From contig NZ_JHZF01000015.1 in the NCBI RefSeq assembly GCF_000688295.1, forward strand, positions 151,840-215,839: 64,000 nucleotides of DNA, read 5' to 3'. The stretch's first letter is position 1. Every line of letters begins with the position of its first letter. Shown in pieces: positions 11,205 through 20,310 of the stretch. Both the position numbers and the translations under genes were made by a program. Below the pieces are notes generated by a model. The model was not told the origin of the DNA. It saw only the letters and a program-made list of their open reading frames with translations, and did not search any database. Source of the DNA: Pseudooceanicola nanhaiensis DSM 18065 (GTDB lineage: Bacteria; Pseudomonadota; Alphaproteobacteria; Rhodobacterales; Rhodobacteraceae).

Positions 11205-13118
11205 ATGCAATATCACCTCAACGGGTTCCGGCCGGGCGATCCCGAGGTCCTCCCCTCCGACCGCCCCGCCCAGGGGCCTCTGCCCGGGGAGATCGACGTG
11301 CTGATCGTCGGCTGCGGGCCCGCCGGGCTGACACTCGCGGCCCAGCTTGCCCGTTTCCCGGGGATCGTGACCCGGATTGTGGAGCGCAAGCCCGGGCCGA
11401 TGGAGAAGGGACAGGCGGACGGCATCTCCTGCCGGTCGATGGAGATGTTCAACGCCTTCGGCTTCGCCGCGACGATCCTGAAACAGGGCTACTGGGTCAA
11501 CGAGACGACGTTCTGGAAGCCCGACCCCGACACGCCGGGTCACATCACCCGCACCGGACGGGTGCAGGACGTGGAGGACGGGCTGTCCGAGATGCCCCAC
11601 ATCATCCTGAACCAGGCCCGTGTGCACGACCTCTACCTCGACACGATGCGCAAGGCGCCCGCGCGGCTCGCGCCCGATTACGGGTGCGAGTTCGTCACGC
11701 TCGAGCTCGATCCCGCGGGGGGCTCCCACCCGGTGCGGGTGACGCTCGCCGAGGTCGCGACCGGCAGGCAGCTCAGCCTGCGCGCGCGCTACGTGGTCGG
11801 CTGCGACGGCGCCCGGAGCGGGGTGCGCCGCGCCATCGGGGCCGAGCTGACGGGCGAATCCGCGAACCATGCGTGGGGCGTGATGGACGTGCTCGCCGTC
11901 ACCGATTTCCCGGACATCCGGTTCAAGGCGCTGATCCAGTCGGCGGACGAGGGCAACATCCTCGTCATCCCGCGCGAGGGCGGCTACCTCGTCCGGCTCT
12001 ACATCGAACTCGACAAGCTCTCCGAGGGCGAGCGGGTGGCGAGCCGGAACCTGACCGTCGATCACCTGATCGGCGCGGCGGAGCGGATCTTCCGCCCCTA
12101 CCGCTTCGCGGTGAAGGAGGTCGCCTGGTGGTCGGTCTACGAGATCGGCCAGCGCCTGGCCGACCGCTTCGACGACGTGCCCGGGGGCGACGCCCGCCTG
12201 CCGCATGTCTTCATCGCGGGCGACGCCTGCCACACCCATTCGCCAAAGGCGGGGCAGGGGATGAACGTCTCGATGGGCGACGCGTTCAACCTGGGCTGGA
12301 AGCTGGCCTCGGTGCTGCGCGGCCTCTGTCCGCCAGAGATCCTGCGCTCCTATTCCGAGGAGCGCCGGGCCGTGGCGCAGGACCTGATCGACTTCGACCG
12401 GGAATGGTCGCGGATCATGAGCGAACGCCCCGCCGATGCGGACCCGGATGCGGCGGAGGCGCCGAAGTTCCAGAGCTACTTCATCGAACACGGCCGCTAC
12501 ACGGCGGGGATGTCGGTGACCTATGCGCCCTCCGTTCTGACCGGGGACACGCGCTGGCAAGGGCTGGCGGAGGGCTTCGGGATCGGCACCCGCTTCCACT
12601 CCGCCCCCGTGATCCGCCTTGCGGATGCCAGGCCGATGGAGCTGGGCCACGTGATCGAGGCCGATGCCCGCTGGCGCCTCTTCGCCTTCTCCCCGGCCGG
12701 AGATCCGGCGGCGGAGGGCTCGGAGATCCGCCGCCTCTGCGATTTCCTCGAAAGCGACAGCTCGCCCCTGCGCCGGATCACGCCCGAGGGCGCGGATATC
12801 GACGCGGTTCTCGACCTGCGCGCGATCTTCCAGCAGGGACATCGCGATCTGCCGCTCGAGAGCTTGCCGGATCTGCTGAAGCCGCGGAAGGGCCGCCTCG
12901 GGCTCGTCGATTACGAGAAGATGTTCTGCGCCGACCCGGCCCGCGACATCTTCGCCCTGCGCGGGATCGACCGGGCGCAGGGCGCGCTGGTGCTGGTCCG
13001 TCCGGACCAGTACGTCGCGCAGGTTCTGCCCGTCGACGCGCACGCGGCCCTCGCCGCGGCCCTCGACGCCGTGTTCCTTCCGCAGGGGGCGGCGACGGGG
13101 CCCGTCACCGCCCGCTAG
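11205..13118 (+). CDS. FAD-dependent aromatic hydroxylase, 3-hydroxybenzoate 4-monooxygenase-like
   Basis: 637 aa, close to Comamonas MobA (639 aa) and phenol 2-monooxygenases. The N-terminus has the FAD Rossmann motif DVLIVGCGPAGLTLAAQLAR (about 33-52), then the DG motif in VVGCDGARSGVRRAIG and the second FAD motif FIAGDACHTHSPKAGQGMN. The C-terminal third is the thioredoxin-like domain of this subfamily. It would use NADPH and O2 to hydroxylate a phenolic acid, possibly 3-hydroxybenzoate to protocatechuate. ATG 11205 lies just downstream of the palindrome. No ring-cleavage genes are nearby, so the exact substrate is uncertain. Confidence 0.85.
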   Translation: MQYHLNGFRPGDPEVLPSDRPAQGPLPGEIDVLIVGCGPAGLTLAAQLARFPGIVTRIVERKPGPMEKGQADGISCRSMEMFNAFGFAATILKQGYWVNETTFWKPDPDTPGHITRTGRVQDVEDGLSEMPHIILNQARVHDLYLDTMRKAPARLAPDYGCEFVTLELDPAGGSHPVRVTLAEVATGRQLSLRARYVVGCDGARSGVRRAIGAELTGESANHAWGVMDVLAVTDFPDIRFKALIQSADEGNILVIPREGGYLVRLYIELDKLSEGERVASRNLTVDHLIGAAERIFRPYRFAVKEVAWWSVYEIGQRLADRFDDVPGGDARLPHVFIAGDACHTHSPKAGQGMNVSMGDAFNLGWKLASVLRGLCPPEILRSYSEERRAVAQDLIDFDREWSRIMSERPADADPDAAEAPKFQSYFIEHGRYTAGMSVTYAPSVLTGDTRWQGLAEGFGIGTRFHSAPVIRLADARPMELGHVIEADARWRLFAFSPAGDPAAEGSEIRRLCDFLESDSSPLRRITPEGADIDAVLDLRAIFQQGHRDLPLESLPDLLKPRKGRLGLVDYEKMFCADPARDIFALRGIDRAQGALVLVRPDQYVAQVLPVDAHAALAAALDAVFLPQGAATGPVTAR

Positions 13119-13121
13119 GGC

Positions 13122-13904
13122 TCAGAGCCGGCGCTCGCCTGCCTCGATGCGGACCGGGAAGAGGTTCTCGCGCGGGGGCAGCGGGCAGACCGCGTGCCTG
13201 GTGAAGGCGCAGGGCGGGTTCACGGCGCGGTTGAAGTCGATGACCACGCTGTCCTCCGTCACATCCTCGCCGAAGATGAAGCGCATGTGCGGATAGGTGT
13301 CGTCGAGCGAGGTCAGATCGCGGATCACGAATTGCGGCCGGTCGGCGGAGCCGTAGGTCGGCAGCAGCGCCATCTCGTGTCCGGCGAATGTCAGCCGCGC
13401 GACATGGGTCACCGGCACCTGCGTCGGAATGGCGCTCATGTTGTCCATGGTTATGGTGATCGGCTCGGGCAGTCTTTCCCACCGGGCGGTGATCCGCAGC
13501 GCGGGGTCGAGCGGGAAGCTGTCGATCTCCGGGGGCGTCTCGCGGGCCGCGGACTCCGCGTCGCGGATGCGGAGGGCGCGGATATCGTTCAGCGCGGTGA
13601 TCTCGAGCAGGAACCGCCCCTCGCGCCACGCGAAGCCGCCGGCCTTGCGGTCGAGCGTCCGCACCTCGCCGTCGCGTTCGAAGGTCGCCGTGTCGCCGTC
13701 CTTCAGCGTCAGCTCTCCGAGCGTGTCGGGGCCGACCTCGAGCTTGATGTCGCTGCCGGCGGCGGATCCGATGGTGACGGTCTTGCCGGGCGTCAGAACC
13801 CAGCGGCCGAGCAGGTTCAGCCAGCCGTCCTCGGCGGAGAGCTTGGCCATGCGGGCGGCGCGCCATGCGTCCTGGGCGGCCTGGAAATCGGGGGAAACGG
13901 TCAT
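13122..13904 (-). CDS. DUF1684-family protein
   Basis: 260 aa. It matches the DUF1684 pattern: an N-terminal helix with the WLNLLGRWVL segment, a beta-rich middle, and a C-terminal half with TYPHMRFIFGED and the conserved NPPCAFTRHAVCPLPPRENL. No signal peptide is seen. Its function is not established. The start overlaps the stop of the ABC ATPase gene by four bases (ATGA), so it is the last gene of the peptide-importer operon. It converges with the hydroxylase gene, with three bases between the stops. Confidence 0.85.
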   Translation of the reverse strand: MTVSPDFQAAQDAWRAARMAKLSAEDGWLNLLGRWVLTPGKTVTIGSAAGSDIKLEVGPDTLGELTLKDGDTATFERDGEVRTLDRKAGGFAWREGRFLLEITALNDIRALRIRDAESAARETPPEIDSFPLDPALRITARWERLPEPITITMDNMSAIPTQVPVTHVARLTFAGHEMALLPTYGSADRPQFVIRDLTSLDDTYPHMRFIFGEDVTEDSVVIDFNRAVNPPCAFTRHAVCPLPPRENLFPVRIEAGERRL

Positions 13905-14668
13905 GAAGGGTCCTGTGGTTGTCCCGCGGGCATGCGGGGAATGCTGGAAAGAAGGCTCCGGGTGTAGGCGTGCTGCGGCGCACGCAGGATCGCGGCGGTC
14001 TCGCCCGCCTCGACGATCCGCCCCCGGTCGAGCACCACGATGCGGTCGCAGAGCGCGGCGACCACGCCCATGTCATGCGACACGAAAACCATGGTCATCT
14101 TCTGCGCGATCTCGCCGAACAGATCGACGATCCGCACCCGGGTCGAGAGGTCGAGCGCGCTTACCGCCTCGTCGGCGAGCAGCAGCTCGGGCCGGGCGAC
14201 GATGGCCCGCGCGATGGCGATGCGCTGGCGTTGCCCGCCCGAGAACTGGTGCGGGTAGCGCGTCAGCGTGTCGGGGTCGAGCCCCACGGACGTGATCGCC
14301 TCTTCCGCCATTTGCCGGTGATCGCCGGGAATTTTCAGCGAGCGCAGCGGTTCGGTCACGATCCGCTGCACCCGGTGCGCCGGGTTGAGCGAGGAATAGG
14401 GATCCTGGAACACCGCCTGCACCCGGCGGCGGTAAGCATGCATGTAGCGCCGGTCGCGCGCCTGCAGCGGTGCGCCGTCGAAGAGAATGCGCCCCTTCTG
14501 CGGGCTTTCGAGCCCGAGCAGGAGCCGCAGCAGCGTCGACTTGCCGGACCCGCTTTCGCCCACGAGACCCACGTTCGCGCCCTGCGGCACGGTGAAGGAG
14601 ATGTCGTCCAGGACCGGGCGGTCCCTGCCGTAGGCGAAGCCCAGGTTTTCCACCGAGAGAAGCGTCAT
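13901..14668 (-). CDS. Peptide-type ABC importer ATPase (DppF/OppF-like)
   Basis: 255 aa. Walker A GESGSGKST near residues 37-45, the signature FSGGQRQRIAIA, Walker B LLLADEAVSALD (DEA where relatives usually have DEP), and the switch His in FVSHDMG. It has the short C-terminus of the second ATPase of oligopeptide importers, which energises uptake at the cytosolic face. ATGA overlaps at both ends tie it to the first ATPase upstream and to the DUF1684 gene downstream. Confidence 0.92.
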   Translation of the reverse strand: MTLLSVENLGFAYGRDRPVLDDISFTVPQGANVGLVGESGSGKSTLLRLLLGLESPQKGRILFDGAPLQARDRRYMHAYRRRVQAVFQDPYSSLNPAHRVQRIVTEPLRSLKIPGDHRQMAEEAITSVGLDPDTLTRYPHQFSGGQRQRIAIARAIVARPELLLADEAVSALDLSTRVRIVDLFGEIAQKMTMVFVSHDMGVVAALCDRIVVLDRGRIVEAGETAAILRAPQHAYTRSLLSSIPRMPAGQPQDPS

Positions 14669-15468
14669 GGCCGGCCCTCCAGCGCGTCGTCGAAGCGGCG
14701 CGCGGCGGCGACGAGGGAGCGGGTGTAATCGTCGCGGGGCGCCGTCAGCACCTGTCCGGCCGGCCCGCTCTCGACCGCGCGGCCGTTGCGCATGACCATG
14801 ACCCGTTCCGCGACCTGCCCGACGACGCCGAGATCGTGCGAGATGAAGAGCAGCGCGATGCCCTCGTCCCGCACGAGGTCGAGCAGCAGGGTCACGATCT
14901 CGGCCTGCGTGGTGACGTCGAGCGCGGTGGTCGGTTCGTCCGCGATCAGCAGCTTCGGCCGGCAGGCGAGCGCCATGGCGATGGCGACACGCTGGCGCTG
15001 CCCGCCCGAGACCTCGTGCGGGTAGGCCCCGAGCAGGCGCTCCGGATCGGGCAGACGGACCTGGTCGGTCAGCTTGCGCACCTCGGCGGTGACGGCGGCG
15101 GCGCTCGCCTCGCCGGTCCGTTTCAGGCGGCGGCGCACCGGCCCGGCGATCTGGCGGCCGAGCGGCATCAGCGGATCGAGCGCGGTCAGCGGCTCCTGGA
15201 AGACGGTGGCGACGGCGCGGCCGCGCAGCGCGCCGAGCGCGCGTTCCGAGGCGCCGATCACCTCGGTGCCGTCCAGCACGATCCGCCCCGAGGGCGTGAT
15301 CGCGCGCGGCAGCAGGCCGGTCACGGCGAGCGAGGTCAGCGATTTGCCCGACCCGCTTTCGCCGATCAGGCCGAAGCGCTCACCGGGGGCGATGGTGAAG
15401 GACAGGTCCTCGACCAGCACCGTGTCGGCGGTGGCGAGCGTCAGGGTCTCGACGGTGAGAAGCGCCAT
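14665..15468 (-). CDS. Peptide-type ABC importer ATPase (DppD/OppD-like)
   Basis: 267 aa. Walker A GESGSGKSL, signature EVSGGQRQRVAIA, Walker B LLIADEPTTALD, switch FISHDLG. Start ATG 15468 overlaps the permease stop. A longer upstream reading in this frame runs over the permease gene and is not used. It forms the heterodimeric motor with the next gene. It lacks the long Cys-containing C-terminal extension of many OppD proteins. Confidence 0.92.
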   Translation of the reverse strand: MALLTVETLTLATADTVLVEDLSFTIAPGERFGLIGESGSGKSLTSLAVTGLLPRAITPSGRIVLDGTEVIGASERALGALRGRAVATVFQEPLTALDPLMPLGRQIAGPVRRRLKRTGEASAAAVTAEVRKLTDQVRLPDPERLLGAYPHEVSGGQRQRVAIAMALACRPKLLIADEPTTALDVTTQAEIVTLLLDLVRDEGIALLFISHDLGVVGQVAERVMVMRNGRAVESGPAGQVLTAPRDDYTRSLVAAARRFDDALEGRP

Positions 15469-16304
15469 CAGCCGTCCCTCCGCTGCGGGTCGAACCGGTC
15501 GCGCAGCCCGTCGGCGAGCAGGTTGATCCCGATCACCAGCGCGAAGAGCGCGAGCCCCGGCAGCAGCGCGCCCCAGGGCGCGGTGTAGACGGTGCCCTGC
15601 GCCTCCTGCAGCATCCGGCCCCACGAGGCGTTCGGCGGCGGCGCGCCGAGGCCGAGGTAGGAGAGCGACGCCTCGGCCATCACCGCCAGCCCGAACTGCA
15701 GGGCGAGGTTCACGCCGAGGAAGGGCGCGATGTTGGGCAGGACGTGCCAGAAGACGATGGATCCCCAGCCGGTGCCCGAGACCCGGGCGGCGGTGATGTA
15801 ATCCTTCGAGAGCACGCGCTTCGTCAGGATCCGCGTGATCCGGCCCACGATGGGCGAGAGGCCGATCCCGAGCGCGAGGATGGCGGTGCCGAGCGAGGCT
15901 TCCTCGCGCGCGGCGACCACCAGCATGGCGATCAGCAGCGTCGGAAAGGCGATCAGGATGTCGAAGACCGCCGCCAGCGCGTCGTCCGCGACCCGCGTGG
16001 CGAAGGCCGCGAGGACACCCGTGACGATGCCGATGACGCCGCCGATCAGCACCGCGCCGCAGCCCACCACCAGCGCGATCCGCGCGCCGATCATCAGCTG
16101 GGTGAAGAGGTCCCGCCCCAGCCGGTCGGTGCCGGCCCAATGCGCGGCGCTCGGCGGCTCCAGCCGTCCGCCGGCCATGTCCGACAGCGCGTAGGGTGTC
16201 CAGAAGAACGACACCACGCCGAAGAGCACGACGATGCCGACCAGCCCGTAGCCCAGCCAGTGGACCGGGTTCGACCGGGGGCGGGACCGCGTGACGGCAC
16301 TCAT
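15468..16304 (-). CDS. Peptide-type ABC importer permease (DppC-like)
   Basis: 278 aa inner-membrane permease with an N-terminal membrane segment (LGYGLVGIVVLFGVVSFFW), the DppC-type AGTDRLGRDLFTQLMIGAR stretch, and further membrane helices. The EAA-type coupling loop is AARVSGTGWGSIVFWHVLPN and the C-terminus reads LLADGLRDRFDP. ATG 16304 overlaps the stop of the dppB-like gene. It pairs with that gene to form the channel. Confidence 0.93.
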   Translation of the reverse strand: MSAVTRSRPRSNPVHWLGYGLVGIVVLFGVVSFFWTPYALSDMAGGRLEPPSAAHWAGTDRLGRDLFTQLMIGARIALVVGCGAVLIGGVIGIVTGVLAAFATRVADDALAAVFDILIAFPTLLIAMLVVAAREEASLGTAILALGIGLSPIVGRITRILTKRVLSKDYITAARVSGTGWGSIVFWHVLPNIAPFLGVNLALQFGLAVMAEASLSYLGLGAPPPNASWGRMLQEAQGTVYTAPWGALLPGLALFALVIGINLLADGLRDRFDPQRRDG

Positions 16305-17254
16305 CTCCGGGCCTCCCTGAGGCGCGGGTCGAGCAGACGTTGAAGGATGTCGGCCAGGAAGCCGGTGAGCAGGACCAGCAGGGTCGAGACGATCAGCACG
16401 CCCTGGATGTTCGGATAATCGCGCTGCTGGATGCCCAGAAGCAGCATCGAGCCCATGCCGGGCAGCGAGAAGACCTGTTCGACGACCACCGCGCCGAGGA
16501 ACGTGGTCGAGAGCTCGATCCCCAGCACCGAGACGACGGGCACCGCGGCGTTGCGCAGCCCGTGCCGGGCAAGGGCGCCCCTGTGGCTTTCGCCAAGCGC
16601 CCGGGCGGTGCGGAGGAAGTCGCTGTTCAGCACCTCGAGCATCGAGGCGCGGACATAGCGCATCAGCGAGGCGGACATCACGATGGCGATGGTGAGGACC
16701 GGCAGGATCATCGATTCCACCGCCTTGCCCGGGTCGGCATAGCCGCGGAGGGGGAAGCCGCCCGAGGGCAGCCAGCGCAGGTTCAGCGAGAATTCGTAGA
16801 CCAGCAGGATACCCAGCCAGAACACCGGGACGGCGATGCCGATCTGCGAGACGACCGAGAGCGCCAGCCCCGCCCAGCTGTCGGCCCTGATCGCCGCGAG
16901 AATGCCGAGCGGCACCGCGATCAGCAGCGCCAGCGTGAAGGCGGCGAAGGTCAGCGGCAGGGTCACGGAGAGCCGGCGCGAGATCTCCTCGATCACCGGG
17001 GCGCGGGACACGAAGGACTGGCCGAGGTCGAATCGCGCGAGATCGCCGAGATAGGCGAGGAACTGCACCCCGAGCGGCTGGTCGGATCCGATCTGCGCCT
17101 GCGCGGCGGCGATCTGCTCGGGCGTGGCGCCGACGCCGACGAGCGCGGCGGCCGGGTCGCCCGGAAGCAGGCGCAGCAGCACGAAGAGCACGATGGCCGC
17201 GACGACAAGAGAGAGCAGCAGGATCACGAGCCGCCGCAGGATGTATGCCAGCAT
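16301..17254 (-). CDS. Peptide-type ABC importer permease (DppB-like)
   Basis: 317 aa with the typical start MLAYILRRLVILLLSLVVAA, the periplasmic LLPGDPAAAL region, about six membrane segments and the coupling loop TARALGESHRGALARHGLRN. ATG 17254 is chosen because a longer frame starts inside the binding-protein gene. It is 59 bases downstream of the binding-protein gene, with a hairpin between them. Confidence 0.93.
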   Translation of the reverse strand: MLAYILRRLVILLLSLVVAAIVLFVLLRLLPGDPAAALVGVGATPEQIAAAQAQIGSDQPLGVQFLAYLGDLARFDLGQSFVSRAPVIEEISRRLSVTLPLTFAAFTLALLIAVPLGILAAIRADSWAGLALSVVSQIGIAVPVFWLGILLVYEFSLNLRWLPSGGFPLRGYADPGKAVESMILPVLTIAIVMSASLMRYVRASMLEVLNSDFLRTARALGESHRGALARHGLRNAAVPVVSVLGIELSTTFLGAVVVEQVFSLPGMGSMLLLGIQQRDYPNIQGVLIVSTLLVLLTGFLADILQRLLDPRLREARR

Positions 17255-17275
17255 GGTATCCCGTTCCCTGAAGGG

Positions 17276-17305
17276 CCGGGGCGTGCGGCGACACGCGCGC
17301 CCCGG
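17276..17305 (-). terminator. Hairpin between binding-protein and permease genes
   Basis: CCGGGGCG (17276-17283) pairs with CGCCCCGG (17298-17305). A hairpin at this point in ABC importer operons commonly lowers downstream expression, so that the binding protein is made in excess of the membrane parts. No T-run is present. Confidence 0.45.
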
Positions 17306-17313
17306 TCGGCCGA

Positions 17314-18819
17314 TCACTCGGCCTTCTTGATGTCCGAGACGAAGAACTGGGAGTTCAGACCGTTCAGCGGGTAGCCCGTCACGCTCGCGGTCGAGACCAC
17401 GATCTGCGGGTAGAGGTAGAGCCACATCGACGCCGCGTCCTCGGCGATGATGCGGTTGGCCTCGGCCAGCATCTCGGTCTGTTCCTCCATCGACGAGACG
17501 TTCTCGGACTCGGCGATCAGGCGGGCGACCTCGGGGTTGTCGTAGCCCCAGTAGAAGTCGGGGTTGCCGTAGAAGACGATGTCGCGGTGGTTCACGTGCT
17601 CCTGCAGCGTGGCCTCGAAATCATGCGCCTTGTAGATCTTCGTGTACCATTCGTTCGCGGTGATGATGTTGATCTTCACCTCGACGCCGACCTTGGCCAG
17701 CTCGTTCTGCACGAATTGCGCCACCACGGGATGCGGGTCGTAATCCGGCGTGTCGAGCGTGAACGAGAAGCCGTCCGGATAGCCCGCTTCGGCGAGCTGG
17801 GCCTTGGCGGCTTCGGGGTCGTAGGCGTTCACGTCGGTCAGGTCCACGTACCACGGATCGGTCGGCGGCACGAAGGAGCCGATCAGCGTGCCGTAATCGC
17901 CCCAGATGGCGTTCAGGAGCTTCTCGTTGTCCACGGCCATGGCGAGCGCGCCGCGCACCTTGGGATCGTCGAAGGGTTCGATCCGGTCGTTGTAGGCCAT
18001 CAGCTCCTTGGTGGTGGAGGCGCCCTCGGAGACGGTGAAGTCGTCGTTGTCGCTGAACATCGACAGCGCGTCCGGGCTCTGGACCGAGGTGATGATGTCC
18101 ACGGCGCCGGTCAGCAGCGCGTTGTTCTGCGCGGTGGCGTCGGTGAAGTACTGGAACATCACGCCGCCGTTCGACGGTTTCTCGCCCCAGTAGCCCTCGA
18201 ACGGCACCATCGAGAGCGCGGAGCCGCGGCGCCATTCCTGCAGCGTGTAGGGGCCGGTGCCGTCCTCGGAGGACGAGATGTCCGTCGCCGCGTCGTTCAC
18301 GATCCAGACGTAGGAGAGGTTGTAGGGCAGCGAGATCGACGGGGTCTTCAGCGTGACGACCACGGTCTTGTCATCCGGCGTCTCGATGCTGTCGATCACC
18401 GCAAGGGTGCTCTTGCGCGACGAGGCCGAGTTCTCGGCCGTGACCCGTTCGATCGAGCTTTTCACGTCGGCCGCGGTCAGCGGGTCGCCGGAGTGGAAGG
18501 TCACGCCGTCCTGCAGCGTGAAGGTGTAGGTGAGGCCGTCGTCGCTGATCTCGTAATCGGCGGCCAGTTTCGGCTCCACGTCGCCGTCGTCGGTCAGCAC
18601 GAAGAGGCCCTCGTAGACGTTGCCGTTGAAGGCCTCGTTGATGCCCTGGCCCGCTCCGGCGGTGTTGTCGAGGTTCTGCGGCTCGTAGAGCGAGCCGATG
18701 TTCACCACCGCTTCGGGATCGAACGCCTGCGCCTGCGCGGCGGCGCTCAGCGCGAGGGCCGAGGTGGCGGCAAGGGCGAGGGAGGCGAAGCTGCGCCGGG
18801 TCATGGGGAATCTGGTCAT
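17314..18819 (-). CDS. Periplasmic solute-binding protein of peptide-type ABC importer
   Basis: 501 aa, SBP family 5. A Tat-like or Sec signal peptide (MTRRSFASLALAATSALALS, ending near AQAQA) leads into the conserved early region NIGSLYEPQNLDN. The family pattern TYTFTLQDGVTFHSGDPLTA follows near residues 95-115. It binds a peptide or similar solute in the periplasm and feeds the DppBC-like channel. ATG 18819 has an AGGGAT sequence upstream; a longer frame continues to 18960 without signal-peptide features. It is the first gene of a six-gene operon. The solute cannot be named from sequence. Confidence 0.92.
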   Translation of the reverse strand: MTRFPMTRRSFASLALAATSALALSAAAQAQAFDPEAVVNIGSLYEPQNLDNTAGAGQGINEAFNGNVYEGLFVLTDDGDVEPKLAADYEISDDGLTYTFTLQDGVTFHSGDPLTAADVKSSIERVTAENSASSRKSTLAVIDSIETPDDKTVVVTLKTPSISLPYNLSYVWIVNDAATDISSSEDGTGPYTLQEWRRGSALSMVPFEGYWGEKPSNGGVMFQYFTDATAQNNALLTGAVDIITSVQSPDALSMFSDNDDFTVSEGASTTKELMAYNDRIEPFDDPKVRGALAMAVDNEKLLNAIWGDYGTLIGSFVPPTDPWYVDLTDVNAYDPEAAKAQLAEAGYPDGFSFTLDTPDYDPHPVVAQFVQNELAKVGVEVKINIITANEWYTKIYKAHDFEATLQEHVNHRDIVFYGNPDFYWGYDNPEVARLIAESENVSSMEEQTEMLAEANRIIAEDAASMWLYLYPQIVVSTASVTGYPLNGLNSQFFVSDIKKAE

Positions 18820-19103
18820 GGGGGTATCCCTGTTCGTTTCTGGGTCCGCCGCGCCGCGCATGGCTGCGGTGGCAGAGGGCCGTGGTGACTTGGGCGTTTC
18901 CCGCATCGACCGGCGGGCGTCGCGGGATCGCGGCGGGCACGGGGAAACTCGAAAAACCATCTACGGCCAAGGTTACTGTCATGTCCGCCCGGCCTCCGCA
19001 AGGTCGGGCAGGGGCGCCGGCACGGGCGCCCGGGCCGAGCATAGCACGGGGCCGGGCGGGCACGCAGCCGCCTTGGGCAGGCCCCGGGCGGAGCCGCCGT
19101 GCG

Positions 19104-20204
19104 CTACTGGAGCTTTGCCTGGATCCGGCTGAGCGCGTGCGACAGCCGCGTGCTCTCATGGCTCGAGCCGAATTCCTCCGGATAGATCTCATGGCCGTCG
19201 GCCACGTCGTCCGAGATGTCGGCCAGCCGCGAGATCGGCGTCAGGAAGTGCCGGTTGAAGATCAGCACGAAGACCGCCAGCAGGGCGAAGAGCGCGATCA
19301 GGCTGCTCAGGACCGCGATGGAAAGCGACCGGGCCGCCGACCCGGGGGCGAGCGCCGGGAGGCGCACGACGACCGACCAGTTCATCGGAGGCATCTGGGT
19401 CGCGGTCATGTTCGGAATGATGGCGTAGACCTCGTCGCGATCGTCCGCGCCGCTCAGCACCTCGGTATGCGGCCGGTTCAGCTGGAACGACCGGATGGCC
19501 TCGGGCGCCAGCTCGGGCGCGCCCTCGGCGCGGCGTTCGGCGATCACCTTGCCTTCGCGGTCGAGGATGAAGGCGTCGAGCTCCAGCTCCTCGGCCGCCA
19601 TCTTGAGGTAGGTGTCGACCCAGGGCATGCGCAGGCTGTAGACGAAGACGCCGACCGACTGGCCGACCGCATTCGTCACCGGGGTGGAGAGGTTCACCAG
19701 CGCCTCGTCGTCGCTGTCCGAGCCGGCCCGTCTCTCGGGCGAGAGGTAGACGCTGCCGACCGAACCGCCGTTCAGCCCCTCGCGGAACCAGCGCCGCGTG
19801 CCGACGTCCTCGCCTTCGCGGGTGCCCTGCGCCCCGGCGCGGATGGTGCCGCCGCGGTCCGCGAACCCGGCCCAGGCGATCCGCCCGCCGGCGCGCAGCA
19901 CGGCATTGGCATAGCCGCGGATCGATTCGAGGTCGCCGGGGTCCGCATTGCCTGCCACGGCAACCAGACTGTCCCATTCCCGTTCGATGGCGCGGCCGAG
20001 CGCGACCTCGAGCGCACGGGCGCCCCGCATCGCGTTGTCGGTCTGGACCTCGCTCTGGAAGGCGCGGCCGTAGCGCGTGATGGGTCCGAGGATCACCAGA
20101 GCGGCGATCAGTCCGAAGATGAGCGAGGAGGCGATGAAGGCGGTGCCCAGATGAGGCGCGCGGACGCGCTGTCCGGGTCTGTTCTGGTCGTATGAGGGTG
20201 ACAC
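19104..20204 (-). CDS. Membrane sensor with periplasmic Cache-type domain and HAMP, no output domain
   Basis: 366 aa from GTG 20204. A membrane segment lies near 20-42 (GTAFIASSLIFGLIAALVIL), followed by a periplasmic region to about 305 with a dCache-like pattern (RRWFREGL, VNLSTPVTNAVGQSVGVFVY). A second membrane segment sits near 300-320, then a short HAMP-like tail starting FLTPISRLADISDDVADG. The protein ends about 20 residues after the HAMP, with no kinase, GGDEF or MCP domain. It is divergent from the GH8/glucan cluster, which suggests a role in controlling it, perhaps through a partner protein. That role is inferred. Confidence 0.75.
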   Translation of the reverse strand: MSPSYDQNRPGQRVRAPHLGTAFIASSLIFGLIAALVILGPITRYGRAFQSEVQTDNAMRGARALEVALGRAIEREWDSLVAVAGNADPGDLESIRGYANAVLRAGGRIAWAGFADRGGTIRAGAQGTREGEDVGTRRWFREGLNGGSVGSVYLSPERRAGSDSDDEALVNLSTPVTNAVGQSVGVFVYSLRMPWVDTYLKMAAEELELDAFILDREGKVIAERRAEGAPELAPEAIRSFQLNRPHTEVLSGADDRDEVYAIIPNMTATQMPPMNWSVVVRLPALAPGSAARSLSIAVLSSLIALFALLAVFVLIFNRHFLTPISRLADISDDVADGHEIYPEEFGSSHESTRLSHALSRIQAKLQ

Positions 20205-20310
20205 GTTGGATGCTCTTGTTATTGTTCGATGCCTGAGTGACCTTGGTGCCCCGCACCTGTCATACGGGTTTGAGTGCCAAAGTTGAGACTATTTCGCAAC
20301 CGGACCGGCG

